DNA of 40,622 bases from an uncultured Eubacteriales bacterium (GTDB lineage Bacteria > Bacillota_A > Clostridia > Christensenellales > Aristaeellaceae): positions 1 through 40,622 of the forward strand of contig CALVKX010000003.1 of the NCBI GenBank assembly GCA_944333375.1, given 5' to 3'. The position numbers and the translations under genes were made by a program. A model generated the notes under the pieces. It saw only the letters and a program-made list of their open reading frames with translations. It ran no database searches and was not told the DNA's origin. Below, piece by piece: positions 16,040-22,589 of the stretch; the stretch's first letter is position 1; each line of letters begins with the position of its first letter.

Positions 16040-16893
16040 TGGGCGCCTCCTTTCCGGCGCTTGGTCTTTTCCATCAGGGTGGACCACAGGCCCGTTTCCT
16101 TCTGATGGTAGATGGACAAAAGCAGGTCCTCAAGCGCAGCGCGGTCCAGATGGCGGGTCAGGCGGCCGTTGCGCGCCACGGAGATGGTGCCGGTCTCCTC
16201 GCTGACGATCAGGGAAATGGCGTCGGTCGTCTCCGTGACGCCCAGCGCCGCACGGTGGCGCGTGCCCAGCTCGCGGCTGATGCCCTTGCCCTCGCTCAGG
16301 CTCAGGATGCAGGCCGCGGCCATGATGCGCGTGCCGCGGATGACCACCGCGCCGTCATGCAGCGGCGTATTGGGTTCAAAGATGTTTTCCAGAAGTGCGG
16401 CGGAAATCTGAGAATTGAGGGAGGTGCCGGTTTCGATGACATCCTTGAGGCCGATGCGCTGCTCAATGACGATCAGCGCGCCTACGCGGCGGCGGCTGAG
16501 GGTAAGCAGGCAGTTGGTAATCTCGTTGACGATGTGCCCGCTTTCCTCCAGGTCGGCCGAGACGGCGGTTTTGTGGATGGCGCCACGGCCAAGCTGCTCA
16601 AGCGCCTTGCGCAGCTCCGGCTGAAAGAGGATTACCAGCACCACGGCGCCGTTGTTGACCACGTTGAGCAACACCCAGTTAAGGGCCGTCAGGCCCAGAA
16701 GATCGCTGACCCAGCTCGCCACGACCAACGTGACCAGGCCCTTGAGAACGGCGCTGGCGCGCGTCTCCTTGGTGAGCATGAGCAGCTCGTAGAGCAGAAA
16801 AGCCACGATGAGGATGTCCAGGACATCGGCGATGGTGGGGCGGTTGAACACGTTCCAAAGCACGGTCTGGATCTGTGCCCATAAGGTCTGCAT
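16036..16893 (-). CDS. cdaA: diadenylate cyclase CdaA (makes c-di-AMP)
   Basis: 285 residues, standard length. It condenses two ATP to c-di-AMP, the essential second messenger of potassium, osmotic and wall homeostasis. Three N-terminal membrane helices (about 22-42, 46-66, 70-92) precede the DAC domain with its signature motifs Asp-Gly-Ala at 180-182 (PLHDGAVVIRG) and Arg-His-Arg at 212-214 (GTRHRAALG). The ATG has GGGAGGGG upstream. It is the first gene of a six-gene minus-strand operon and is transcribed from a TATAAT promoter divergent from radC. Confidence 0.97.
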   Translation of the reverse strand: MQTLWAQIQTVLWNVFNRPTIADVLDILIVAFLLYELLMLTKETRASAVLKGLVTLVVASWVSDLLGLTALNWVLLNVVNNGAVVLVILFQPELRKALEQLGRGAIHKTAVSADLEESGHIVNEITNCLLTLSRRRVGALIVIEQRIGLKDVIETGTSLNSQISAALLENIFEPNTPLHDGAVVIRGTRIMAAACILSLSEGKGISRELGTRHRAALGVTETTDAISLIVSEETGTISVARNGRLTRHLDRAALEDLLLSIYHQKETGLWSTLMEKTKRRKGGAQ

Positions 16894-16935
16894 CGGTTCC
16901 CCTCCCTGCCGCGATGAATACGTATACTACTACCT

Positions 16936-16964
16936 ATTATACATCATGCTTCGCGTGGATTAAA
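16936..16964 (-). promoter_or_regulatory. promoter of the cdaA operon
   Basis: Minus strand: consensus TATAAT (16936-16941) with a 17-base spacer to a poor -35, TTTAAT (16959-16964). ATACGTAT, an 8-base palindrome, lies just downstream at the expected start region. Confidence 0.65.
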
Positions 16965-17009
16965 CCCCCCGGATGCGTTTTTTTGCCGCCGCGCCGCCCG
17001 GCGGGGCAC

Positions 17010-17064
17010 TTGTTACAAAATGACCGGCGTCCGTTTGTACAAAAAGGGATTTTTATGCTATACT
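17010..17064 (+). promoter_or_regulatory. radC promoter with two TTGTnACAA-like inverted repeats
   Basis: TTGTAC (17035-17040), 18-base spacer, extended -10 TGC-TATACT (17056-17064). The -35 lies inside the perfect palindrome TTTGTACAAA (17034-17043), and a similar TTGTTACAA lies 24 bases upstream (17010-17018). The pair could be an operator. Confidence 0.7.
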
Positions 17065-17096
17065 AATCCATCAGCAATTTGACGGGAGGGGCGTGC

Positions 17097-17882
17097 ATGG
17101 CGGGCGAGCATGCGGGTCACAGGCAGCGGATGCGGGAGCGGTTTCAGGCCCATGGGCTCAACGGATTTGCGGACCATGAGGTGCTGGAACTGATGCTGTT
17201 TTATGCCATTCCGCAGCGCAACGTCAACCCTTTGGCGCACAAGCTCATCAACCATTTCGGAACGCTGCACGGCGTTTTGGAGGCACCGGTGGCGGACCTG
17301 GTCAAGGTCGAGGGGGTGGGAGAGTATGCGGCCACGCTTTTGAGCCTGTTCAGCCATGCGGCGAGAAGGCTGGAGCAGAGCCGGGAGAATTCTGGCGAGC
17401 CCATACTCAACCATCGGATGGCCGAAAAGCACGCCCTTCGGCTGCTTCGCGGCCTGCGGCTGGAGCACTTTTATGTCGTATGCCTCAATGGCGAGATGCG
17501 CCTGCTTGCCGACGAGATGATCTCGCGCGGCTCGATTGATGAGGTGGCAGCCTATCCCCGCCTTGTGGCCGAGGCTGTGCTCAGGCATAACGCCCATTCG
17601 GTGGTCCTGTGCCACAACCACCCGGGCGGCTCGCCCATACCGTCCATGCAGGACGTGGAGGTCACGCGCGAGCTGGGCGTGATGCTCAGCAAGATCGGCG
17701 TGGCGATGGCGGACCACATCATCGTCGCGGGCAATGAAACGCTGAGCATGGCGAGCTGCGGACTCATCATCCGGGAGCAGCAGTATGGGAGGATCGTTTC
17801 CCGCGTGGCCGATTCGGCAGGAGAGACGCTCATCCGCGCCAAGCTGGTCAGGAAACGAAAGGAAATGGAAACGAACGCATGA
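17097..17882 (+). CDS. radC: RadC family protein (JAB/MPN metalloenzyme fold)
   Basis: 261 residues. The N-terminal helix-hairpin-helix-like region includes LVKVEGVGEYAATLL. The C-terminal JAB domain has the complete metal motif HNHPGGSPIPSMQDVEVT (His-x-His, Ser, Asp) preceded by a conserved Glu region (RLVAEAVLRHNAHSVV). Despite its historical name, a direct repair role of RadC is not established; metalloprotease or nuclease-like activity is a family-level guess. The ATG at 17097 has GGGAGGGG six bases upstream; an upstream TTG at 17079 is less likely. The gene overlaps the DUF218 gene by 4 bases (ATGA). Confidence 0.93.
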   Translation: MAGEHAGHRQRMRERFQAHGLNGFADHEVLELMLFYAIPQRNVNPLAHKLINHFGTLHGVLEAPVADLVKVEGVGEYAATLLSLFSHAARRLEQSRENSGEPILNHRMAEKHALRLLRGLRLEHFYVVCLNGEMRLLADEMISRGSIDEVAAYPRLVAEAVLRHNAHSVVLCHNHPGGSPIPSMQDVEVTRELGVMLSKIGVAMADHIIVAGNETLSMASCGLIIREQQYGRIVSRVADSAGETLIRAKLVRKRKEMETNA

Positions 17883-18505
17883 AGCAGACGGAAAGAAAGC
17901 GCCGCTGGCCGCTCAAGGCGCTGCTGGCGGTGCTGTGGCTGGCTGCGGCCGGCGCGGTATGCTACGCCGCGCTGATCGGACTGGTGTATTATTGGGAGGT
18001 CAACGTGTCGGAACCGACGGACTATGACAGCATCATCGTCCTGGGAGCGCAGGTGCTGCCCTCGGGCGAGCCTTCGGTGCAGCTTCGCTGGCGGCTGGAC
18101 AAGGCGAAGGAATACTATGAGAAAAACCCCTGCTACATGGTCGTCACCGGCGGGCAGGGCGGACAGGAGCCGGCGCCCGAGGGCGATGTGATGCGCGAGA
18201 TCCTCATCAGCGAAGGCCTGAGCGAGGAGCACGTCATCAGCGATCCCTACAGCGCGGATACCAAGGAGAACATCCGAAACGCCTGGGAGATTCTCAGCCA
18301 AAAGGGATGCGAAAAACCGCTGATCGTCACCAGCGACTATCACCTGCCGCGCGCATTGGCCATCGCGCGCGACGCGGGGCTACAGGCTCAGGGCGCGGGC
18401 AGCCTGTGCCGCCCGGAATGGAACTACTGGCTGAAAAATCATATGCGCGAGGCGTTGGCATGGGTGAAATACTGGGGCATCAAATACCTGGGGCTGAAGC
18501 TGTGA
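17879..18505 (+). CDS. DUF218/YdcF-SanA-like membrane protein
   Basis: 208 residues. One N-terminal membrane helix (about 13-38) is followed by a DUF218 domain: DSIIVLGAQVLPSGEPS, RLDKAKEYYEK, VVTGGQGGQEPAPEGDVM, then SADTKENIRNA and VTSDYHLPRAL. The DUF218 group includes SanA, YdcF and ElyC, linked to envelope integrity and wall precursor metabolism; the biochemical activity is unclear. The start overlaps the radC stop and its own stop overlaps the GTG of rsmG, so three genes are translationally linked. Confidence 0.88.
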   Translation: MKQTERKRRWPLKALLAVLWLAAAGAVCYAALIGLVYYWEVNVSEPTDYDSIIVLGAQVLPSGEPSVQLRWRLDKAKEYYEKNPCYMVVTGGQGGQEPAPEGDVMREILISEGLSEEHVISDPYSADTKENIRNAWEILSQKGCEKPLIVTSDYHLPRALAIARDAGLQAQGAGSLCRPEWNYWLKNHMREALAWVKYWGIKYLGLKL

Positions 18506-19251
18506 ACGAGGCGTGGAAGCGGGCCTTTGAGGAACGCCTGGCCGTCCTTGGCGCCGGGACGGATACCGGCACGCCTGAGCGGCTTGCCCGCTATCATGCG
18601 ATGCTGTGCGACTGGAATGAGCGGATGAACCTGACGGGGGATACGGATTTTTCGGTGGCGCTGGACCGGCATTACATGGATTCGCTCGCGCCCCTGCGGC
18701 TGGAGGGCGCCTTTGGGTTTGGCGCACGGGTGATCGACGTGGGCAGCGGCGCGGGGTTTCCCGGCCTGCCGCTGGCCATCGCGCGGCCGGACCTGCGGGT
18801 GACGCTGCTGGACGCGCTGGGCAAGCGGGTGAACTTTCTTAGGGCGGTGACACAAGCGCTGGGGCTGGAAAACGTGTCCGTGATCCATGCCCGTGCCGAG
18901 GATGGCGCGCGGGACCCGGCGCTGCGCGAGCGTTTTGATCTGGCGGTGGCGCGGGCGGTTGCCCCGCTGCCGGTGCTGTGCGAGCTGCTTTTGCCCTTTG
19001 TGGCGGTGGGCGGGCGCATGCTGTGTTACAAGGGACCCTCCGCCACGGAGGAGCTGGCTGGCGGAGCGCGGGCCGCGCGTCTGGTGGGCGGGGGCGTACC
19101 CGAGGCGCTGGCGGTGGAGGTCCCGGGCCGGCCGGACTGGCGGCATGTGGTGATCGTCTGCCGCAAGGAGGCAAAAACCGTTCGACAATATCCCCGAAAA
19201 GCCGGCACGCCCGGCCGCGCTCCGCTGGGCGCGGAGGACAAAAAAGCATAA
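18502..19251 (+). CDS. rsmG: 16S rRNA m7G527 methyltransferase RsmG
   Basis: 249 residues. RsmG methylates N7 of G527 in 16S rRNA; loss gives low-level streptomycin resistance in other bacteria. Motifs: LCDWNERMNLTG, HYMDSLAP, VIDVGSGAGFPGLPLAI (SAM site), RAEDGARD, then the C-terminal YPRKAGTPGRAPLG. The start was set at GTG 18502 because GTGA overlaps the previous stop, giving the expected N-terminus; longer frames add unrelated residues. It is followed by a strong terminator and then by a Noc/ParB-like gene, matching the common Firmicutes order rsmG-noc. Confidence 0.95.
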   Translation: MNEAWKRAFEERLAVLGAGTDTGTPERLARYHAMLCDWNERMNLTGDTDFSVALDRHYMDSLAPLRLEGAFGFGARVIDVGSGAGFPGLPLAIARPDLRVTLLDALGKRVNFLRAVTQALGLENVSVIHARAEDGARDPALRERFDLAVARAVAPLPVLCELLLPFVAVGGRMLCYKGPSATEELAGGARAARLVGGGVPEALAVEVPGRPDWRHVVIVCRKEAKTVRQYPRKAGTPGRAPLGAEDKKA

Positions 19252-19273
19252 CAAACGGCAAAAAGCCCTTCAA

Positions 19274-19306
19274 GGCGCGTCCCGCGGCGGACGCGCCCCG
19301 CTTTTT
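19274..19306 (+). terminator. terminator of the radC-DUF218-rsmG operon
   Basis: Perfect 9-bp stem GGCGCGTCC / GGACGCGCC with a CGCGGC loop, then CCGC and TTTTT. Confidence 0.85.
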
Positions 19307-19411
19307 CTGTCGAACGGTTCCACCCGTCCCGCGGCAGGAAACCGGCGCCGCCGGGAGGAATCACACAGGCATGGGCGCGCCCGACGGGCACCGCATGTCA
19401 AGGGGGAGGGC

Positions 19412-19423
19412 ATGAGAGGCCTC
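19412..19423 (+). repeat. left copy of a 12-bp inverted repeat flanking the Noc/ParB-like gene
   Basis: ATGAGAGGCCTC; its exact reverse complement lies at 20225-20236 over the stop codon of the gene. Both contain the 8-base palindrome GAGGCCTC. It lies 39 bases before the start codon. No sigma-A promoter is visible between the rsmG terminator and the gene. Confidence 0.6.
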
Positions 19424-19461
19424 CGGGCGCGTCCGATCCGCAGAGCAAAGGAGGCCGTTAG

Positions 19462-20226
19462 ATGCAAGCGGCGGCCAATCAGGTACGATGGGTCCCCATC
19501 GGTGAGATCGTGGAGCCCTGGGAAGAAAGCGCCGAGGACGCGCCGGACGGCGAGGTGCTTCTGGCACAGCGCCCGGACGGGCGCTATACGCTGATCGGGG
19601 GGCTCAATACGCTCAGGCGCATGCGCGACGCGGGACAGGCCTGCGTGGACGCGGTCACGTTTCCGGCAGAGTGCCTGGAGCGGCGGGTGGCCCGCCTTCT
19701 GGACCGGCTGATGCGCGGGAGCCTGCACTATCTGGACGAGGCGGCGGAGTACCGGGCGCTGCTTTCCGCCGGGATGGAACCCAAGGAGCTGGCGGCGCGC
19801 ATCGGACGCACGCCTGCGACCATCCGCAAAAAGCTGCGCCTGATTAACCTGGGCGACGAGGTGGCGGCGATGCTGTGCGCGCACGGGCTGTGCGAGGGAT
19901 ATGCGCAGGCGCTCCTGCGGGTGCCGGGCGTGCAGGGCCGGCTTCGCGTGCTCAGGCATGTCATCGACGAGGGGCTGAGCGTGCCGGATACGGAGCGGCT
20001 GGTGAGCGACGTGCTCTCCCGCATGCCCGTGCCCATGGCGGGCGGAAGGCATATCAAGCCGCTCATCCGCGACTACCGCCTGTATGTCAACGCCATCCGC
20101 GGCGTGGTGGAGCAGATGCGGGACGCGGGCCTGGAGGCGCGCATGGAGGTCAGCGTGGGCGGCAGCGTCGCGCAGGTGCGCATCGACGGGCCGCCGCAGG
20201 GCGCCTCCCGCACGGGCCATGTCTGA
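19462..20226 (+). CDS. divergent Noc/ParB family DNA-binding protein
   Basis: 254 residues. The helix-turn-helix region (MEPKELAARIGRTPATIRKKLRLINL, then LCEGYAQALLRV) aligns by eye with Noc/ParB, as does the C-terminal part (RDYRLYVNAIRGVVEQM), including Noc's late MNTIRQS-like stretch. The N-terminal CTP-binding domain is short and altered: the usual GERRxRA box reads GGLNTLRRMRDAG, and ENLQRxxLxPxEEA reads LDRLMRGSLHYLDEAAEY. So it may bind or hydrolyse CTP differently or not at all. Noc keeps the division septum off the nucleoid; the location after rsmG fits this. No parA/soj gene follows. Ribosome site AAAGGAGG is seven bases before the ATG. Confidence 0.78.
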   Translation: MQAAANQVRWVPIGEIVEPWEESAEDAPDGEVLLAQRPDGRYTLIGGLNTLRRMRDAGQACVDAVTFPAECLERRVARLLDRLMRGSLHYLDEAAEYRALLSAGMEPKELAARIGRTPATIRKKLRLINLGDEVAAMLCAHGLCEGYAQALLRVPGVQGRLRVLRHVIDEGLSVPDTERLVSDVLSRMPVPMAGGRHIKPLIRDYRLYVNAIRGVVEQMRDAGLEARMEVSVGGSVAQVRIDGPPQGASRTGHV

Positions 20227-20236
20227 GGCCTCTCAT
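20225..20236 (-). repeat. right copy of the inverted repeat flanking the Noc/ParB-like gene
   Basis: GAGGCCTCTCAT on the plus strand, reverse complement of 19412-19423. It overlaps the TGA stop (20224-20226) and precedes the terminator. Confidence 0.6.
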
Positions 20237-20241
20237 ATGTA

Positions 20242-20271
20242 CCCGCCGCTTGTAAAAGCGGCGGGCCTTTT
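20242..20271 (+). terminator. terminator of the Noc/ParB-like gene
   Basis: Perfect 10-bp stem CCCGCCGCTT / AAGCGGCGGG, loop GTAA, then CC and TTTT. It separates this gene from the convergent VWA gene. Confidence 0.8.
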
Positions 20272-20274
20272 GCG

Positions 20275-21651
20275 TCAATCGGTGAGGACGCCCTCACAGC
20301 AGCGGTAGTCGGTGTCGATCGCGTTGGCCAGGAAGCGCGCCTTGAAACTGCGCGGATTGCACAGGGAGGTGGGCGAGCCGCCCGACACGTCCAGATCCTC
20401 CGGGACCACGAACTTGATGCATTTGACCAGCACGTCCCGGCAGGAGGGCTGATCGTGCGCGGGAAGGGTCATCACCTTCATGCCACGCTGATGCTCCATG
20501 CCGTTTTCGTCCACTTCGGTCAAAATGGCGGCCAGCGCCACGCGCTTTCCGGGACAGACGTTTTTGACCGTCACATCCAGCTGAAGAATCCGCCCCTGAG
20601 ACGAGAGCGAGACGTCCCCCATGTCCACAACGACCGAGTCCGCGCAGCCCTCGGCCTTCAGTTCCACAGGGACGGGGCAGGGATCGGGCTGGACGACCAC
20701 GTCGCAATCGACCATGACCTTGGGTTTGGGGAAGATCACCACGTTGCCTTCCGCGTCGGAATAGGTGATGGAGGCGTTGACCAGCTTTTCGCCCGGCTCC
20801 TGGGAGACATGACGGACAAAGAACTCCAGGGAGGCGCTCTCTCCCGCCATTACGCCCAGGGCGGGGATGGTCCATTTGATGGAATGGGCGTCCAGCTGCT
20901 CGGCCGTGCCACGGCTGGGAGAGGGCAGGCTGGTGATGACGAAGTCGGGGTTGAGGACCTCATCGATGACGATGTCGGTGGCGCCCGGCTTGGAGATGTT
21001 GGCCGCGAGCTCCGCAAACAGCGCTTCCAGATCCGCCGCATCGGGCGTTATCGCCACGTGGGACGCGTCTGGATCGGTGGCCCATTCGTTGAGCGCCTGG
21101 ACATCCAGGCCGTCGGAGCCGATCAGGCCGATGCAGTAGATCACGATGCCCTGCGCCCTGGCCGCCGCGGCCACGGGGGCGGGCGGCGCGCCGGTGGTGG
21201 TGTTGCCGTCGGTGAACATCACGATGACCCGCGCGTTGCCGGAAGCCGGATCAAACAGCTGCATCGCCTTGCTGAAGGCGTCGGTATGGTTGGTATTTCC
21301 GCCCGCGCTCAGCGCGTCCACAGCGGCTTTGAGCGCGTCGACAGAGGTGATGAGCTGCGTGTCGGCGGTTGCCGTGCTGGCGAAGCTGACGATGCCGATG
21401 CGGCTTCCCGAGCCGATCTGCCCTGAGCCGTCCGTCGCCTTTTCGATGATGTCGATAAAGCTCCTGGCGCCCAGCTTGACATTGGCCAGCGGAGTGCCCG
21501 CCATGCTGCCGGAGCGGTCAAGCGCCAGCACGATATCGGTGGGATTGGTGAGAATATCCGGCGCTGCCGTCAGCGCCAGCGTGACGCGCAAAGAACCGTC
21601 GCAGGCGATGCGGTCCGCGCTGAGAACCTTGTTTGAATTAGTAACACCCAT
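20275..21651 (-). CDS. von Willebrand A domain protein without signal peptide, Cys-rich C-terminus
   Basis: 458 residues. The VWA domain (about 35-220) has a complete MIDAS site: D45-x-S47-x-S49 (LALDRSGSM), a Thr in GGNTNHTDAF and D148 in MFTDGNTTTG, so it should bind a metal ion and a partner protein. A beta-rich middle region (220-310) follows. The C-terminal third contains about ten cysteines (for example CPVPVELKAEGC, KNVCPGKR, SCRDVLVKCIKF, YRCCEG). There is no signal peptide or membrane segment: the protein starts MGVTNSNKVLSADRIACDGS. I recall this layout in other Clostridia but know no function. The ribosome site AAGGAGG is excellent, and the start codon lies in a hairpin loop. A mother-cell or spore-surface role is only a guess. 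Confidence 0.8.
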   Translation of the reverse strand: MGVTNSNKVLSADRIACDGSLRVTLALTAAPDILTNPTDIVLALDRSGSMAGTPLANVKLGARSFIDIIEKATDGSGQIGSGSRIGIVSFASTATADTQLITSVDALKAAVDALSAGGNTNHTDAFSKAMQLFDPASGNARVIVMFTDGNTTTGAPPAPVAAAARAQGIVIYCIGLIGSDGLDVQALNEWATDPDASHVAITPDAADLEALFAELAANISKPGATDIVIDEVLNPDFVITSLPSPSRGTAEQLDAHSIKWTIPALGVMAGESASLEFFVRHVSQEPGEKLVNASITYSDAEGNVVIFPKPKVMVDCDVVVQPDPCPVPVELKAEGCADSVVVDMGDVSLSSQGRILQLDVTVKNVCPGKRVALAAILTEVDENGMEHQRGMKVMTLPAHDQPSCRDVLVKCIKFVVPEDLDVSGGSPTSLCNPRSFKARFLANAIDTDYRCCEGVLTD

Positions 21652-21660
21652 GCGTGTTAC
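21641..21660 (-). promoter_or_regulatory. hairpin enclosing the start codon of the VWA gene
   Basis: GTAACAC and GTGTTAC form a perfect 7-bp inverted repeat with a six-base loop that contains the ATG (21649-21651). The end of the AGGAGG ribosome site touches the stem. On RNA this could hide the start; on DNA it could be an operator. Confidence 0.5.
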
Positions 21661-21687
21661 CTCCTTCGGGAATACGCTCCCTTAGGC

Positions 21688-21713
21688 AGCATATGCTCGC
21701 GTCCGCTTTTGGT
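21688..21713 (-). promoter_or_regulatory. possible sigma-K/sigma-E type promoter of the VWA gene
   Basis: Minus strand: ACC (21711-21713) and CATATGCT (21688-21695), with 16 bases between AC and CATA, close to the sigma-K pattern AC-N16/17-CATAnnnTA apart from the last base. No sigma-A pair is visible. The motif is short and could occur by chance. Confidence 0.25.
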
Positions 21714-21726
21714 CCGCCGCTTGCCC

Positions 21727-21755
21727 TTGACATCCGTCGCCCATGGCGGTATAGT
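21727..21755 (+). promoter_or_regulatory. sigma-A promoter of the membrane-anchored protein gene at 21808
   Basis: Consensus TTGACA (21727-21732), 17-base spacer, TATAGT (21750-21755). Start expected near 21762, leaving a leader of about 46 bases. Confidence 0.85.
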
Positions 21756-21807
21756 GCTTCCATGGCGATTTTCTGGCGTGCGCGCCTGAGCTGGAAGGTG
21801 AGATATC

Positions 21808-22434
21808 ATGAGGCTGCCCATTACCCGGGAACGCATCCGTACCCATTTTCATTACGGCTGGTGGCAGTATGCGCTGTTGATCGGGCTGGCGATTTTCGGG
21901 TGGAACCTGCTGTATACCACCACCCGTTATCGCAGTCCCGAGGCGCTCAAGGTCGAATGGTACTGTCAGGGCGCGGTGAGCATGGAGGCGCAGGCGCAGC
22001 TGGACGCGCTGCTGGAGGAGCTGCGGTTGCAGCTCTTTCCGGAGATGGAGGAGGTTACCTTCACCACCATCGTCTACGATCAGACCTACGGCGACATGCA
22101 GCTGCTGGTGTGGTCCAGCGCCGGACAGGGCGATCTGTACATGCTTGAGCGAGAGCAGTTCCAAAACCTCGCCTCCGGCGGCGGCCTGGCGGATCTGACG
22201 CCCTATATCGAAAGCGGGGCGCTGTCCACGGGAGACATGGATCTCTCCGCGGGCTATGTGACCGACCCGGAGACGGGCAGGAAGTATCTTATGGGAATTC
22301 CCGTGGATTCCCTGATGGGGCTGGAGGCCTACGGCATCGTCCCCGAGGGTATGGTGATGGGCCTTCTGGCCAACGGCGGGAACCTGGACAACACCGCCAA
22401 GCTGATGCAATGGCTGATTGACAACATGCGCTAG
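21808..22434 (+). CDS. membrane-anchored protein resembling a truncated solute-binding domain
   Basis: 208 residues; no family assigned. A cytoplasmic basic N-terminus (MRLPITRERIRTHFHYGWWQY) precedes one membrane helix (about 21-38), and the remaining 165 residues should be outside. Stretches such as SAGQGDLYMLEREQF, LADLTPYIESGALS and the late GIPVDSLMGLEAYGI look like the middle and hinge of family-1 extracellular solute-binding proteins, but the protein is about half their size. It has its own near-consensus promoter and a strong terminator, so it is expressed alone. It may sense or present a ligand rather than transport one; that is inference. Confidence 0.7.
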   Translation: MRLPITRERIRTHFHYGWWQYALLIGLAIFGWNLLYTTTRYRSPEALKVEWYCQGAVSMEAQAQLDALLEELRLQLFPEMEEVTFTTIVYDQTYGDMQLLVWSSAGQGDLYMLEREQFQNLASGGGLADLTPYIESGALSTGDMDLSAGYVTDPETGRKYLMGIPVDSLMGLEAYGIVPEGMVMGLLANGGNLDNTAKLMQWLIDNMR

Positions 22435-22440
22435 GCCTCG

Positions 22441-22470
22441 CGCCCCGGCATCCTGCCGGGGCGTTTTTTT
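22441..22470 (+). terminator. terminator of the gene at 21808
   Basis: CGCCCCGGCA-TCC-TGCCGGGGCG, a 10-bp stem, followed by seven T. Confidence 0.92.
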
Positions 22471-22589
22471 GCCATTTTCCGCATCTGTTTCAACACGAAA
22501 CTTTCACAAAACCGTCATGCGTTGCAAAGATAGGACCGATACCATAAGACGGCAGCAAAAAGCATGCCTGATGGCAGGAGGTTTTTCCC

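Noticed and set aside
22471..22589. Sigma-A promoter of the efflux operon (TTGCAA with TAAGAC at 17 bases)
   Set aside because: The -10 matches only three of six bases; too weak to annotate.
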